A stretch of DNA of 64,000 bases, taken from contig DASYYH010000003.1 in the NCBI GenBank assembly GCA_035934015.1, positions 310,001 through 374,000 of the forward strand, read 5' to 3'. The stretch's first letter is position 1, and every line of letters starts with the position of its first letter. The notes below the pieces were generated by a model. It worked only from the letters and a program-made list of their open reading frames with translations, was not told where the DNA came from and made no database searches. Position numbers and translations under genes: made by a program. This DNA comes from Candidatus Acidiferrales bacterium (GTDB lineage: Bacteria > Acidobacteriota > Terriglobia > Acidiferrales > UBA7541). Positions 51,561-62,296 of the stretch are shown here, piece after piece.

Positions 51561-52700
51561 ATGGGATTTTCGACGGACGCCATTCACGTAGGGCAAGAAC
51601 CGGATCCTTCGACAGGGTCAATCGTTGCGCCTATCTATCAGACTTCGACATACGTGCAGCCTGCGCTGGGCGAGAATAAGGGATACGACTACGCCAGGAC
51701 GAACCATCCCAACCGCAAAGCCCTGGAACGAACCATTGCGAAACTAGAGGGCGGAGCGGCGGCGTACGTTTTCACTTCGGGAATGGCAGCAATTGACTGC
51801 GTTTTCCGCTTGCTGCGGCCGGGCGACCACGCCATTCTCTCGCGGGCCGTATACGGCGGAGTTTACCGGCTATCGACCCAGTTTCTTGTACAGCTTGGAC
51901 TGGAATTCAGCTTTACAGACACTTCCTGCCTCGAAGCGATCCAACGAGATATACGCCCAACAACCAAGATGATTTACGTCGAGACACCTACGAATCCGAC
52001 GATGATCGTGACGGATATTGCGGCGATTTCCAAGCTGGCGCGCGAGAAAAATATTACGGTTGTAGTGGACAACACCTTCATGAGCCCCTATTTGCAGCAG
52101 CCGCTGAGCCTTGGCGCGCACATCGTTGTGCACTCGATGACGAAATACCTGAACGGGCACAGCGATTGCATCGGGGGAGCGGCGATTTTGTCGCGCAAAG
52201 AAGATGCGGAGAAAATATACTTTCTGCAACGCTCGGCTGGCGCGGGACTCGCGCCGATGGATTGTTTTCTCGTGTCGCGCGGAATCAAGACTTTGGCCGT
52301 GCGCATGGAACGGCACAACGCAAACGGAATGGAAGTTGCCAAGCACCTGGAAGCGCATCCGAAGGTGAAGCGCGTGATTTATCCTGGGCTTGCCTCGCAC
52401 CCTCAGCACGCAATCGCGAAAAAGCAGCAACGCGGGTTCGGCGCGATGCTGTCGTTTGACGCCGGTTCGCTCGACGCGGCGCGGAGCGTTCTAAACAATG
52501 TGAAGCTCTGCTCTCTGGCGGAAAGCCTGGGCGGAGTCGAGACGCTGATTTCCCTTCCCGCTCTGATGACCCATGCTTCCATGCCGAAAGATGTCCGCGA
52601 GCAAATCGGGATTACGGACGGGCTGATCCGACTATCTGTGGGGATCGAAGACGTCGAGGATATCATTGCGGACCTCGACCACGCGCTGGCGAAAATTTAG
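51561..52700 (+). CDS. Trans-sulfuration PLP enzyme (cystathionine gamma-synthase or beta/gamma-lyase)
   Basis: Cytoplasmic Cys/Met-metabolism enzyme of 379 residues. Key parts: YDYARTNHPNRKALE, SGMAAIDCVFRLLRPGDH, YVETPTNPTM, VVDNTFMSPYLQQPL and the PLP Lys in VVHSMTKYLNGHSD. MetB, MetC and MccB share this pattern, and the sequence alone does not settle direction (synthesis versus cleavage). SLAESLGGVETL, near the C-terminus, is family-wide. AGAGGAGG precedes the ATG. No other sulfur genes are adjacent. Converges on cutA with a 7-base gap. Confidence 0.92.
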   Translation: MGFSTDAIHVGQEPDPSTGSIVAPIYQTSTYVQPALGENKGYDYARTNHPNRKALERTIAKLEGGAAAYVFTSGMAAIDCVFRLLRPGDHAILSRAVYGGVYRLSTQFLVQLGLEFSFTDTSCLEAIQRDIRPTTKMIYVETPTNPTMIVTDIAAISKLAREKNITVVVDNTFMSPYLQQPLSLGAHIVVHSMTKYLNGHSDCIGGAAILSRKEDAEKIYFLQRSAGAGLAPMDCFLVSRGIKTLAVRMERHNANGMEVAKHLEAHPKVKRVIYPGLASHPQHAIAKKQQRGFGAMLSFDAGSLDAARSVLNNVKLCSLAESLGGVETLISLPALMTHASMPKDVREQIGITDGLIRLSVGIEDVEDIIADLDHALAKI

Positions 52701-52707
52701 CGCGAAT

Positions 52708-53061
52708 TTAGCGATGCTTGCTGCGGACTGCCTTCCTTGCAGGACGAACGGATTGTTTAATCCAACGCAAATATGGTTCTGAGCCGCTCACGACTGGCAG
52801 AGCGATGATTTCGGGCACCTCGTAGCTGTGGTGCCGGCGAATTTCGCGCTCCAATTCGCGGAAATGCGACCGCGTGGATTTGATTAGCAGCAAAATTTCA
52901 TTCGCGGTTTCAATTTTTTCCTTCCAACGATAGACGGAATGAATCGGACTCGGGAAAATATTTACGCACGCGGCAAGCTTCAAATGAAGTAAGGCGCGGG
53001 CAAGGCGATTGGCCTCGCGCCGCGTTCCACAGGTCACGAAAACGACAATTTCACTGGCCAT
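52708..53061 (-). CDS. cutA: CutA divalent-cation tolerance protein
   Basis: Small trimeric protein of 117 residues linked to copper and other divalent metal tolerance in bacteria. Recognised by VFVTCGTRREANRLARALLHLKLAACVNIFP, the W-K-E-K-I sequence YRWKEKIETANEILLLIK, and HSYEVPEIIALPVVSG near the end. Length is typical. It diverges from the phosphohexomutase gene. Confidence 0.95.
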   Translation of the reverse strand: MASEIVVFVTCGTRREANRLARALLHLKLAACVNIFPSPIHSVYRWKEKIETANEILLLIKSTRSHFRELEREIRRHHSYEVPEIIALPVVSGSEPYLRWIKQSVRPARKAVRSKHR

Positions 53062-53180
53062 GATGTGAGTATTTCCTCGTCGCGCGCGCCACGAAACAAA
53101 TCTCTGCTCGCGTTACCCTTTCGCGCGCACACATTTCCCCAATGGTGCGCGCTCGCGCGGCAAGATACAATATGCCGCGC

Positions 53181-54593
53181 ATGGCTGGCAATGCGATCCA
53201 TTTCGGGACTTCGGGATGGCGCGGAATCATCGCGGATGATTTCACGTTCGAAGGCGTGCGCATCGCCGCGACAGCCATCGCCGGACACGTCCGCAGCATT
53301 TCCAAGCGTCCCAAGCTGCTCGTCGGTTACGATACACGATTTTTTTCCGAGGAATTTGCGCGCGCGGCGGCAAGAGCGCTCGCAAACGCACACTGCGGAG
53401 TCCTTTTCTGCGGCGGACCAACGCCGACGCCGGCGATTGCGTACGAGATTTTAAGGCGCAAATTGCAAGGCGCAGTCAACATCACGGCGAGCCACAATCC
53501 GGCGGCATACAACGGATTGAAATTTTCAGGCCCCGACGGCTGTCCGGCGCTACCGGAAGTCACGCACGACGTCGAAGGGCGGGCGCGCCGTCTCGCGGAC
53601 CGCATGACAGAGGCGGACGAGCATCTCGACGGACGTGAATTCGAGAAAATTGACTTGCACGAAAATTATCTGAAGCGCATTGGCGAGCTGGTGCGATTTG
53701 ACGCGATCGCGGCGTCGAAAATGAGTTTTGCCTTCGATGCGCTGCACGGGTGCGGCGCGGGCTGGCTCGACCGCGCACTGGAGCAGCATGGAGTCGCAGT
53801 GCAGGCGATTCGCACGAAGCGCGATGTGCTCTTCGACGGCTCGGGACCGGATCCATCGGAAGAAAATTTGAAGCCGCTCGCGAGAGCCGTCTCGGAGGCA
53901 AAGGCTGTCGCCGGTCTGGCGACGGATGGCGATGCAGACCGCTTCGGCGTGCTCGATGGCGATGGAACATTTGTTTCGCCGAATCACGTGCTCGCGCTCG
54001 TTTTCGATTACTTGATCGAAACACGCGGCTGGAAGCTAGGCGCGGCGCGGAGCGTGGCGACGACGCATCTACTTGATGCGGTCGCGCGGCATCACGGCGT
54101 GCCGGTGTTTGAGACACCGGTCGGTTTCAAATACATCGGGCCGTTCCTCGAACGCGACAAAATCACGCTGGGCGGCGAAGAAAGCGCGGGGATGACGATT
54201 CGCGGGCACGTGCCGGAGAAAGACGGCATTCTGGCATGCTTGCTTGTCGCGGAAATGGTGGCCACGCGACGAAAGCCGCTCGCGGAACAGTTGCAAGCTC
54301 TTTTCAAGCGCGTGGGACGCGCGTATTGGCCGGTGCGCATCAATTTGCATTTTGCGCCGGAAGTTATTTCTGGCTTGCCGCGGCGGTTTGACCGCGCACC
54401 TTCCGAATTTGGCGGACGCCGCGTGGCGCGCACTGATCGCACGGACGGCTTGAAGCTCGTGTTTGACGACGACTCCTGGGTATTGATGCGGCCGTCGGGA
54501 ACGGAGCCGCTGGTGCGCGTGTATGCCGAAGCGGCGTCGATTGCAAAGGCCAATGAAATGGCGGAGGAGGCGCGGAAGTGGATCAGCGGATGA
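53181..54593 (+). CDS. Phosphoglucomutase/phosphomannomutase family protein
   Basis: Alpha-D-phosphohexomutase of about 470 residues. All four family signatures are present: phosphoserine loop TASHNPAAYNG, metal-binding DGDADR, sugar-binding GGEESAG, and phosphate-binding RPSGTEP at the C-terminus. Substrate (glucose, mannose or glucosamine phosphate) cannot be fixed. The ATG at 53181 (MAGNAIHFGTSGWRG) is preferred because the conserved start region follows; ATG at 53172 and GTG/ATG upstream are possible. There is a TACAAT hexamer at 53166-53171 and no ribosome binding site, so it may be leaderless. The downstream gene overlaps its stop by 16 bases. Confidence 0.93.
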   Translation: MAGNAIHFGTSGWRGIIADDFTFEGVRIAATAIAGHVRSISKRPKLLVGYDTRFFSEEFARAAARALANAHCGVLFCGGPTPTPAIAYEILRRKLQGAVNITASHNPAAYNGLKFSGPDGCPALPEVTHDVEGRARRLADRMTEADEHLDGREFEKIDLHENYLKRIGELVRFDAIAASKMSFAFDALHGCGAGWLDRALEQHGVAVQAIRTKRDVLFDGSGPDPSEENLKPLARAVSEAKAVAGLATDGDADRFGVLDGDGTFVSPNHVLALVFDYLIETRGWKLGAARSVATTHLLDAVARHHGVPVFETPVGFKYIGPFLERDKITLGGEESAGMTIRGHVPEKDGILACLLVAEMVATRRKPLAEQLQALFKRVGRAYWPVRINLHFAPEVISGLPRRFDRAPSEFGGRRVARTDRTDGLKLVFDDDSWVLMRPSGTEPLVRVYAEAASIAKANEMAEEARKWISG

Positions 54594-54946
54594 AGAGCGA
54601 CCGCGAACCGTCGTTTTTCCGGCAAAACGCGCGATATTTTTTCGCGCTGGCTTTTTTTCTGCTTCTGCTGCAAGACATTTTCGGGACGCACGGATTGATG
54701 GCCATGCACCGCTCGAAAGCGCAGATTCAAGAAGTGCAGGCACAGATTGCGCAACTCGACAAAGAAAACGCGGATTTGGAGCAGCACATCAAAGACCTCA
54801 AAACCGACCCAGCAGCGATTGAAAAAATCGCGCGCGACCGCATGGGACTGGCGCGGCCGGGCGAATTGATTTTCCGCATGCCGGACGCAAAGGGCGGGCA
54901 AACTTCTTCAACGCCGACGCAACCGACAAGGACTCCGAAGAAGTAA
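54578..54946 (+). CDS. FtsL/DivIC-like septum protein
   Basis: A 122-residue bitopic protein: short cytoplasmic N-terminus, one helix (about 22-41), then a coiled coil (about 45-80: KAQIQEVQAQIAQLDKENADL) and the conserved region DPAAIEKIARDRMGLARPGE. This is the layout of DivIC/FtsL/FtsB-type proteins that bridge the divisome in the periplasm. The start overlaps the mutase gene by 16 bases, so the two are likely co-expressed. Which of the divisome paralogues it is cannot be told. The C-terminus is polar and Thr/Pro-rich. Confidence 0.88.
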   Translation: MDQRMKSDREPSFFRQNARYFFALAFFLLLLQDIFGTHGLMAMHRSKAQIQEVQAQIAQLDKENADLEQHIKDLKTDPAAIEKIARDRMGLARPGELIFRMPDAKGGQTSSTPTQPTRTPKK

Positions 54947-54979
54947 ATCGGAAATGCACGAGAGGAAGAGAGATGCTCG

Positions 54980-56098
54980 CTAGGATTGCGCCGCGGGGCG
55001 AAGTGCACGGCGAAATTTCTGCAGAATTTCGCCACCACGGCCTTTGGTGCGAATGCGCGCGAAAGCGAGAAGCGTCATCGCCGTAAAAATAATGAGCAGG
55101 CCCAACGAAGCGCCGGTGATGCTCATCCCGTGCTTGGTCAAGATGGAAAACCTGCCGTAAACGAATTCGATGTGTACCCAATAGACGAGAAGCGACGCTT
55201 GGCCCATAACGACGAGCGGGCTGAACTTCCACTGCCCCGCGCCCCAACGGCACCAGGCGTAACTCAAAAATAAAATCATCATCAACACACCGACGCGAAT
55301 CAGGACGAATTGCGGGCTGCTATGCCAGAAATCGTACGTTGCGTAGATGCGAACCGGCAGCGAATCAAACCACAAGCCCAATCCGTAAAACGCCGCGCCG
55401 AGAAGACTCAAGATCAGAAGGGCTTTCCATTCGCGCTGGCGCGCCCAATCGCTCAGGAGAAAAAATCCTACGGCAAGGCCCGCGAATGAAAATGCCGCCC
55501 AAGGAAAAATCGGAAAAAGCCAATGCTGCGGCACGCCGAGATTGTGAACGCCATTGATATAGGACTCGACCGGCCACGGCAGCCAGCGCAACCGCCAAGT
55601 GGTCCAGAGCGGTGGCGTGACGAGCGCAATTCCGATGGCGACGGCAGCAGCGAGCGCTGCGTTCGTCGGACGGCGGCGCGCGAAACGGCATACGATGCCC
55701 ATCAGCATCATGGAAATGCCGATGGTGTTGAGGATGTCGACGCGGAGAAGATCGGTCCACGGCGACCACGGATAGCCGAGCGCGAATTCCTGAACGCGAA
55801 AGAGAAGGCCGAGGCCAAAGATTTCCGCGCCGCGGCGAATGGTCGTGGCGGCAATGTCGTTCGCCGAAGCGCCTTTATCGCGCATGCGACCGGTGACGAG
55901 CGCGAACGAGATTCCCGCGAGAAATAAAAACAGCGGCGCGGGAAGCGTTCCGCCGAGCTGCGACCAACGGAAAAAAGAAGTGTTGCGCGCCGTCGGACTC
56001 AGCCAGGAGTCGTAACAGTGCGTCTGGAACATCGCCACGCACGCGAGGCCGCGCATCCAGTCGATATAAGCGATTCTTTGCTTTGCAGCTTCGGGCAT
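54980..56098 (-). CDS. Multi-span membrane acyltransferase-like protein (DUF1624/HGSNAT-like)
   Basis: Integral membrane protein of about 372 residues with about ten hydrophobic segments. It opens with QRIAYIDWMRGLACVAMF, the typical start of the DUF1624 and acyltransferase-3 groups, has APLFLFLAGISFALV in the next helix and ends with a basic tail. Members transfer acetyl groups to sugars across the membrane. The ATG at 56098 (MPEAAKQ) fits the conserved start; the frame runs much further upstream but in an improbable sequence that overlaps the divergent gene. Substrate unknown. Confidence 0.85.
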   Translation of the reverse strand: MPEAAKQRIAYIDWMRGLACVAMFQTHCYDSWLSPTARNTSFFRWSQLGGTLPAPLFLFLAGISFALVTGRMRDKGASANDIAATTIRRGAEIFGLGLLFRVQEFALGYPWSPWTDLLRVDILNTIGISMMLMGIVCRFARRRPTNAALAAAVAIGIALVTPPLWTTWRLRWLPWPVESYINGVHNLGVPQHWLFPIFPWAAFSFAGLAVGFFLLSDWARQREWKALLILSLLGAAFYGLGLWFDSLPVRIYATYDFWHSSPQFVLIRVGVLMMILFLSYAWCRWGAGQWKFSPLVVMGQASLLVYWVHIEFVYGRFSILTKHGMSITGASLGLLIIFTAMTLLAFARIRTKGRGGEILQKFRRALRPAAQS

Positions 56099-56232
56099 TC
56101 CAGGAAAAGAATCGCCGAGCGCGAGTCGCAAAGCAAGCGTTTCCGAACACTGCACTATCCGAGAATTCTCAGCGAACCGAGGCGATAATCCCTTCAAATG
56201 ACGCGGATGGTTTTGAATTACACTGTTGCGCG

Positions 56233-57219
56233 ATGAGCGCGGCGGCACAAAACCGACAGTTCCCTTTTGCGGGCGCGGCGATCCTGTGGGCCGGGCTGCT
56301 GCTGTTCGGAACTTTCGGCGGATTGTGGCTCGGATATGGCGGGCGGCGGTTCGCCGTGGCGATGGTCGCGGCCACAGTTTTGCTCGGCGGCGAATTGTTT
56401 CTTGCAAGCCCGCGAACGCGAGACCGGATTCTTGGATTTCTCCGCGGCCGTGGATTTTTTCTCGCTGCACTCGCGCCGCTATGTGCTTTCCTCCTCTACG
56501 CGCTCGCAGGCCGCGAGATTGGCTGGGTCGAAGCCGGCGCTGGCGTCCTGTACGTTGTGATTCCGGCGCTTCTGGCCGCGAGCGCACGCGGAAAATCAAC
56601 GAGTTGCTGGGAAGACTACGCGGCTCTGCTGATGATCTGGCTGCCCGTGGAATTTCGCTGGATGTACAGGCTGTGGCCGTTTCCGCACGAGCTGACGCAC
56701 ACGCTGACGATTCTTTTTGCGGTCAATACGGCGATTGCCGTTTTTCTCGCGATTCGACGGTTCGATGGCGTTGGTTACGGAGTCGAATGGCGGCGCGGAT
56801 TCGGCTGGGCCGTGGCGATCAATTTCCTTTTCCTGGCCGTCATTATCATTCCGCTCGGCGAAGCGATTCACTTCATCCACTATGGACCGACTCTGCACAG
56901 TCTGAAAGCGACGCCGCTGACGGGACTTGAGATTCTGGTGTTCACGGCGTGGCCGGAGGAATTTCTGTTTCGCGGGCTGCTACAGAATTTGCTTTCGCGG
57001 TCAATGAAGAATCGCTACGCAGGATGGGTCGTTGCTTCGGTGATTTTCGGCTTCTCGCACATACTGCACGCGCCGGCGCCGAACTGGAAGTACGTCTTCC
57101 TGGCGACAATCGCCGGATTATTTTATGGCCGCGCGTGGATGAAGACGGAATCGTTATTTCCCAGCGCGATTGTGCACGCGCTGGTGGACACAATCTGGTT
57201 TGGATTTTTTCCGCGTTAA
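56233..57219 (+). CDS. CPBP-family intramembrane metalloprotease (CAAX protease/bacteriocin-processing type)
   Basis: Polytopic membrane protein of 328 residues. Motif 1 is EEFLFRGLLQ (EE-x-x-x-R), motif 2 is FGFSHILHAP with the metal-ligand His, and motif 3 is SAIVHALVDT. These are the Abi/CPBP signatures. Roles in bacteria include processing of small peptides and immunity to bacteriocins; the target is unknown here. The ATG at 56233 fits the start of the first helix. It diverges from the DUF1624-like gene. Confidence 0.88.
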   Translation: MSAAAQNRQFPFAGAAILWAGLLLFGTFGGLWLGYGGRRFAVAMVAATVLLGGELFLASPRTRDRILGFLRGRGFFLAALAPLCAFLLYALAGREIGWVEAGAGVLYVVIPALLAASARGKSTSCWEDYAALLMIWLPVEFRWMYRLWPFPHELTHTLTILFAVNTAIAVFLAIRRFDGVGYGVEWRRGFGWAVAINFLFLAVIIIPLGEAIHFIHYGPTLHSLKATPLTGLEILVFTAWPEEFLFRGLLQNLLSRSMKNRYAGWVVASVIFGFSHILHAPAPNWKYVFLATIAGLFYGRAWMKTESLFPSAIVHALVDTIWFGFFPR

Positions 57220-57287
57220 TTGGTGCAACAGAGGACTGCTTGAGGACACAAACCGAGCTTACAATTTAATTTTTTACCACGGATTCG

Positions 57288-57315
57288 AAAAAAGCGCAAG
57301 TCCTTTGCCTTGTGC
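57288..57315 (-). terminator. Possible terminator downstream of thiG
   Basis: On the minus strand an imperfect stem (57309-57315 with 57294-57300, 8-nt loop, one A-C mismatch) is followed by TTTTTT (57293-57288), about 52 bases after the thiG stop. Weak but well placed. Confidence 0.4.
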
Positions 57316-57367
57316 GAAAAATCGTCTACGGTAAAACGCGCGACGGCGCAAAATTTCGCCTTTTATG

Positions 57368-58168
57368 CTAGCGCACGACGCCGGAGAGAGGGCTCGAAGC
57401 CGTGGCGTACAGTTTTTTCGCGATGCGACCGGCGAGGAACGCTTTGCGGCCAGCTTCGACGGCGGCGCGCATGGCTTCGGCCATGAGAACGGCATCCTGA
57501 GCGCCAGCGATGGCTGTGTTCATCAGCACGCCATCGGCGCCAAGCTCCATGGCGACGGCGGCATCAGATGCTGTGCCGACGCCCGCGTCAACAATCAGTG
57601 GAACTTCCGTGATGCGTTCGCGCAGGATGCGAAGATTCGCCAGATTTTGGATGCCCATCCCGGAACCGATGGGCGCGCCGAGCGGCATCACGGCGGCAGC
57701 GCCTGCGTCGATGAGCTTGCGGGCGACGATCAGGTCGTCATTTGTGTACGGCAGAACGATGAAGCCTTCTTTGACCAGCGCCTTTGTAGCGCGGATTAAT
57801 TCTTCGGTTTCGGGAAACAGCGTCTGCTCGTCGCCGATAACTTCGAGCTTGACCCATTCGGAGAGCCCCGCTTCGCGGCCAAGACGCGCGGCGCGAATCG
57901 CGTCGTCAGCGGTGTAACAGCCCGCTGTGTTGGGAAGAATGAAGAGCTTCTGGCGATCAATATAATCGAGCAACGATTCCTTGGCGCGATCCGATAAGTT
58001 CACACGGCGGACGGCGACGGTGACCATCTCGGCGCCGGAGGCTTCGTGGGCACGGGCCATTTCCGGCAGGCTGCGATATTTTCCCGTGCCGACGATCAGG
58101 CGCGAGCGAAACGCGCGTCCGGCGATGACGAGACTATCTTCATTGTGGCTTACGGTTCCTGTGGACAT
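57368..58168 (-). CDS. thiG: ThiG, thiazole synthase
   Basis: Makes the thiazole phosphate moiety of thiamine from deoxyxylulose 5-phosphate, dehydroglycine and ThiS thiocarboxylate. TIM-barrel of 266 residues with the Schiff-base Lys in [13 protein letters not shown], the phosphate-binding stretch [15 protein letters not shown] and the motif [27 protein letters not shown] (split here only for reading). Length is normal. No other thi genes are in the window, and I find no THI-box riboswitch in the short space upstream. Confidence 0.96.
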   Translation of the reverse strand: MSTGTVSHNEDSLVIAGRAFRSRLIVGTGKYRSLPEMARAHEASGAEMVTVAVRRVNLSDRAKESLLDYIDRQKLFILPNTAGCYTADDAIRAARLGREAGLSEWVKLEVIGDEQTLFPETEELIRATKALVKEGFIVLPYTNDDLIVARKLIDAGAAAVMPLGAPIGSGMGIQNLANLRILRERITEVPLIVDAGVGTASDAAVAMELGADGVLMNTAIAGAQDAVLMAEAMRAAVEAGRKAFLAGRIAKKLYATASSPLSGVVR

Positions 58169-58253
58169 CTGATTGGCTCCTATTGAGACATTCTAGCAGG
58201 AGCGCGAAGGAAGCGCGAAACGAAGCGGAATGTTTCTGGTGCGACGAAACGGC

Positions 58254-60086
58254 TCAGGCTCGACGGCCAGATTGCGGACGCGGCTCCTCGAGATCGGCGT
58301 AAAGGGATTCGATGACATCGCGATAGCGCGCTTCCACGACGCGGCGCTTCAATTTCAGCGTGTGCGTCAGCTCGCCGTCAGCGAATGTGAAATCCTTTTC
58401 GATGAGCGCAAAGCGCTTGGGTCTCTCATATTGCGCGAAGCTTTCGGTGAGGTGAGCGAGTTCGCTTTCGATCAGCCGATGCACCCAGGGATCGGTGCAA
58501 ATCGCGCCGGCGGAGAGATTGACGTTTTGCGCGCGGGCGTAGTCCTGAATCGCAGCCGCATTGGGCACAATCAGCACGGAGCAGAATTTCCGGCGGTCGC
58601 CGACGACCATGGCGTTGGAAATAAATCGGCTGGTTTTCAATTTGTTTTCGATGGGCGCGGGAGCGACGAATTTTCCGGCAGCGGTCTTGATTAACTCTTT
58701 TTTGCGGTCGGTGATCACAAGAAAACCATCCGCGTCGAGATGGCCGACGTCGCCGGTGCGAAGCCAGCCATCGGAAGAGAGCGCATCGCGCGTGGCATCG
58801 GGCTTATTGTAGTAGCCGCGCATGATGTTCGGGCCGCGGGCAAAAATTTCGCCATCCTCAGCGATTTTTACTTCGCAATTGCGGATTGGCGGACCGACCG
58901 TGCCGACCTTGTTGGCCTGGGGCGTATTTGTGGAAATTACGGGCGAAGATTCCGTCAGGCCGTAGCCCTGATAAAGCGGCAGGCCGATGGTCCAGAAAAA
59001 CTCCGCCAGACCACGCTCGAGCGGAGCGCCGCCTGAATAGAAAAAACGCAAATTGCCGCCGACGCCGGCGCGAATTTTGGAGTAAACGAGGCGATTGGCG
59101 ATGCTCCATTGGAGCTTCAGGGACAAGGATGGCTTTTCGCCGTAAGCCTTCCATCGCGAAGCGGCCGAAGCCACGCGAATGGCCCAGTCGAAAATTTTGC
59201 GGCGGATTCCCTTCTCCTCATGGCCCTTGGCGAGAATGTTGGCGTAACTTTTTTCGAAGACGCGCGGGACGGCGGCGGCGATGGTGGGACGGATTTCGAG
59301 CAAAGCCTTGGCCAGATCATCGATTTTATCGAGATAAGCGATGCTGACGCCGTGGAATAACGCGGTGTAGTCGAAGATGCGTTCATAGACGTGAGAAAGC
59401 GGCAAAAAGGAAAGCTGCAGATCGTCGCGGAAATAGCCGATGGTCGAAGTAGCATCGATGGAGTTGGAAGAGAGATTCGAATGCGTCAGCATCACTCCTT
59501 TCGGTTCGCCGGTCGTGCCTGACGTGTAAATCAGCGTCGCGAGCTGGCCGGGCTGCACGAGAGCAGCGCTGGCGCGGTAAGCGGCGATGTCGCTGTCATT
59601 GGCGCTGGCGATGAGCGCAGCGTAGTCAAGAAAATCTCCACGCGGAGGCGCGGAGCCGCCGCAGACGATGATCTTCTCCAGCGCAGGAATTTTGCTGCGA
59701 GAGGCGGCGATTTTTTCTTCCTGCACACCCGCGGAAACGATTGCAACCTTAACGCCAGCGTCGTTCCAGATGTATTCGAGGCGATCCGGAGATTCATTGT
59801 AATAGATTGGAACATCCACCGCGCCGAGGCCGAGGATGGCGAAATCGGCGATGTGCCATTCGGCGGAATTGGGCGCGAAGATTCCGACACGATCACCGCT
59901 TCGCACGCCCAGCGTGCTGAGCGCCTTCGCCAGACCCGCGACTCGACGCAGCATTTCAGCGGAGGAATGCGCCTGCCAGTTCCCTTCTGACACGCGATAG
60001 ATCTGGGCGCGAGGATTCGGGTACTGGCCGGCCGCGTCGAGAAATAACTTTGTCAACGATGGGTAATTGCCGGGGCCGCTCATCAT
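58254..60086 (-). CDS. Long-chain fatty-acyl-CoA synthetase
   Basis: AMP-forming ligase of 610 residues. ATP loop [16 protein letters not shown], the linker motif [10 protein letters not shown], a C-terminal gate motif [19 protein letters not shown] and [16 protein letters not shown] near the end are all as in FAA1/FadD15-type long-chain synthetases. Large N-terminal region with SVGDRV-like folds. It activates fatty acids for beta-oxidation or lipid synthesis; chain length is unknown. Lies 85 bases downstream of thiG on the same strand; diverges from hutU. Confidence 0.92.
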   Translation of the reverse strand: MMSGPGNYPSLTKLFLDAAGQYPNPRAQIYRVSEGNWQAHSSAEMLRRVAGLAKALSTLGVRSGDRVGIFAPNSAEWHIADFAILGLGAVDVPIYYNESPDRLEYIWNDAGVKVAIVSAGVQEEKIAASRSKIPALEKIIVCGGSAPPRGDFLDYAALIASANDSDIAAYRASAALVQPGQLATLIYTSGTTGEPKGVMLTHSNLSSNSIDATSTIGYFRDDLQLSFLPLSHVYERIFDYTALFHGVSIAYLDKIDDLAKALLEIRPTIAAAVPRVFEKSYANILAKGHEEKGIRRKIFDWAIRVASAASRWKAYGEKPSLSLKLQWSIANRLVYSKIRAGVGGNLRFFYSGGAPLERGLAEFFWTIGLPLYQGYGLTESSPVISTNTPQANKVGTVGPPIRNCEVKIAEDGEIFARGPNIMRGYYNKPDATRDALSSDGWLRTGDVGHLDADGFLVITDRKKELIKTAAGKFVAPAPIENKLKTSRFISNAMVVGDRRKFCSVLIVPNAAAIQDYARAQNVNLSAGAICTDPWVHRLIESELAHLTESFAQYERPKRFALIEKDFTFADGELTHTLKLKRRVVEARYRDVIESLYADLEEPRPQSGRRA

Positions 60087-60248
60087 CGGTGGGTCACTCT
60101 AAACCACGCGAGTTTTTCACGCAACAACAGTCGAAGAACGAACGCGCGAAGGCGTTTCGGCGGGGGGAACGCAGATGCCGCTACCGGAGAGTTCGGCACT
60201 ACTCATCCCGGCACACAATGCGCTAATATGGCGGCGTTGGGAGGGTTC

Positions 60249-61931
60249 ATGGCGAAGCTGGCCATCGAAGAGCGAACCGGTTATCAGCCAATGCGCGCGC
60301 CGCGCGGAACGGCAATCTCCTGCAAGGGCTGGCAGCAGGAAGCCGCGTTGCGCATGTTGATGAACAACCTCGATCCGGAAGTCGGCGAGCGGCCGGAAGA
60401 CTTGGTCGTTTATGGCGGACGCGGAAAAGCCGCGCGGAACTGGGATTGCTTTCACGCGATTGTGAACTCGCTTCGCAGCCTCGAAAACGACGAGACGCTT
60501 CTGGTGCAGTCCGGCAAGCCCGTCGGGATTTTCCGCACGCACTCCTATGCGCCGCGCGTGCTGATTGCGAATTCGAACCTTGTGGGCCACTGGGACGACT
60601 GGAAGCATTTTAATGAACTCGAGCGCGCGGGTCTGATGATGTACGGACAGATGACTGCGGGAAGCTGGATTTACATTGGCACACAGGGGATTTTGCAGGG
60701 GACGTACGAGACGTTCGCCGCTGCAGCGCGAAAGCATTTTGGCGCGAATGCGGATCTTTCCGGAAAACTGGTTGTCAGCGGCGGCATGGGCGGTATGGGC
60801 GGCGCGCAGCCGCTGGCGGCGACGTTGAACGGCGCGGCGTTTCTCGGTATTGAAGTCGATCCCGAGCGCATCAAGAAACGCCTGAAGACCGGCTATTGCG
60901 ATGTGATGGTGAACTCGCTCGACGAGGCGCTGCGCATTTTGAAAAATGCCGTGCGCAAGCGCGAAGCGACGTCCGTTGGACTGATCGGAAATTGCGCGGA
61001 TTTGATTCCAGAACTGGCAAAACGCGGCGTCGTGCCCGATCTGCTGACCGACCAAACCAGCGCGCATGATCCGATCGGCGGTTACATTCCGCAAGGCCTG
61101 ACGCTCGAGGAAGCGAAAGAGCTGCGCGAGCGAGATCCTGAAACTTATCGCCGGCGCGCGATGGAGTCGATGGCGAAGCACGTCGAAGGAATGCTCGAGC
61201 TGCAAAAAATGGGCGCGGTGACATTCGATTACGGCAATAACATTCGCACCATGGCGTTCGAGCAGGGCGTGAAAAATGCATACGATTTCCCGGGATTCGT
61301 GCCGGCATATATACGGCCGCTTTTCTGCGAAGGACGCGGACCATTTCGCTGGGCGGCGCTCTCCGGCGAGGCTTCGGACATTTACCGGACGGATCAGCTC
61401 GTGCTGGAACTGTTTCCGCAAAACGAATCTCTTTGCCGATGGATCCAACTGGCGCAGAAGCGCGTTCATTTTCAGGGACTGCCGGCGCGCATCTGCTGGC
61501 TTGGCTATGGAGAACGCGACAAGTTTGGCGTGGCGATGAATGATCTCGTGGCGCGCGGCGAGCTGAAAGCGCCGATTGTGATTGGCCGCGATCATCTCGA
61601 TTGCGGCTCGGTCGCTTCGCCCTATCGCGAGACGGAAAGCATGCGCGACGGCTCTGACGCCGTGGCCGACTGGCCGATGCTCAATGCGATGCTGAATACG
61701 GCGAGCGGCGCAAGTTGGGTTTCGATTCACGATGGCGGCGGCGTGGGAGTCGGCTATGCGGTGCACGCCGGACAAGTCACCGTCGCCGATGGCACAAAGG
61801 AAATGGCCTCGCGCATCGAGCGCGTTCTGACCAATGATCCGGGTATCGGCGTGGCGCGGCATGCGGATGCGGGTTATACCGAGGCGATCGATTTCGCGAA
61901 GAAGAAAAACGTCCGAGTTCCGATGCTCTGA
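60249..61931 (+). CDS. hutU: HutU, urocanate hydratase
   Basis: Second enzyme of histidine degradation, converting urocanate to imidazolonepropionate with NAD+ as electrophile. Key sequences: [21 protein letters not shown], the NAD-binding Gly-rich stretch [28 protein letters not shown] and the catalytic-site area [20 protein letters not shown]. About 560 residues, family length. The ATG at 60249 has GGGAGGG before it. No other hut genes are in the window, so its pathway partners lie elsewhere. Confidence 0.96.
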   Translation: MAKLAIEERTGYQPMRAPRGTAISCKGWQQEAALRMLMNNLDPEVGERPEDLVVYGGRGKAARNWDCFHAIVNSLRSLENDETLLVQSGKPVGIFRTHSYAPRVLIANSNLVGHWDDWKHFNELERAGLMMYGQMTAGSWIYIGTQGILQGTYETFAAAARKHFGANADLSGKLVVSGGMGGMGGAQPLAATLNGAAFLGIEVDPERIKKRLKTGYCDVMVNSLDEALRILKNAVRKREATSVGLIGNCADLIPELAKRGVVPDLLTDQTSAHDPIGGYIPQGLTLEEAKELRERDPETYRRRAMESMAKHVEGMLELQKMGAVTFDYGNNIRTMAFEQGVKNAYDFPGFVPAYIRPLFCEGRGPFRWAALSGEASDIYRTDQLVLELFPQNESLCRWIQLAQKRVHFQGLPARICWLGYGERDKFGVAMNDLVARGELKAPIVIGRDHLDCGSVASPYRETESMRDGSDAVADWPMLNAMLNTASGASWVSIHDGGGVGVGYAVHAGQVTVADGTKEMASRIERVLTNDPGIGVARHADAGYTEAIDFAKKKNVRVPML

Positions 61932-61957
61932 AAAGCAGAGCGAGGAGTAATGCTTCC

Positions 61958-62296
61958 GTGCATTTCCCGGCAGCGAAATTCGTCACTTTGGCCGTGATCG
62001 GCGTCATTGCTGCGACCATGAAGATTGTCTCGACTGTTCGAGTGTCGCGCAGCGCTGCGGTTTCAAAGGCTGCGCGCGCGGTATATCTTGTCCAAACCAT
62101 ATTTCTATTCACTTTGGTGGGATTGGCGCTGGCCAGATTCTTCTTCCCGCCGGTTTGGCAATTCTCGATCTTTGACACGAGGACATTCGTGGTGCTCATC
62201 GGAATTTTGGTGATCCTCTGGCTGGCGTATCTAGCCTTACTGTGGAGAGGCCGGAAGACCATGTTGCAGAAACATGATGCTGCGGAGATTCGTTGA
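61958..62296 (+). CDS. Small membrane protein of unknown function (first of a pair)
   Basis: 112 residues with about three hydrophobic segments: near 8-26, 41-65 and 75-97. It starts at a GTG (61958) with GAGGAG 10 or so bases upstream; no recognised domain. It overlaps the next small membrane protein by 4 bases (TTGA), so the two are translated together. It follows hutU after 26 bases and may belong to the same transcript. Confidence 0.6.
   Translation: MHFPAAKFVTLAVIGVIAATMKIVSTVRVSRSAAVSKAARAVYLVQTIFLFTLVGLALARFFFPPVWQFSIFDTRTFVVLIGILVILWLAYLALLWRGRKTMLQKHDAAEIR

Noticed and set aside
57288-57315. A plus-strand terminator for the CPBP gene at the same hairpin.
   Set aside because: On the plus strand the stem is followed by A residues rather than T.
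58169-58253. A THI-box (TPP) riboswitch upstream of thiG.
   Set aside because: Only 85 bases separate thiG from the next gene and the conserved CTGAGA and ACCTGATC elements are not seen.
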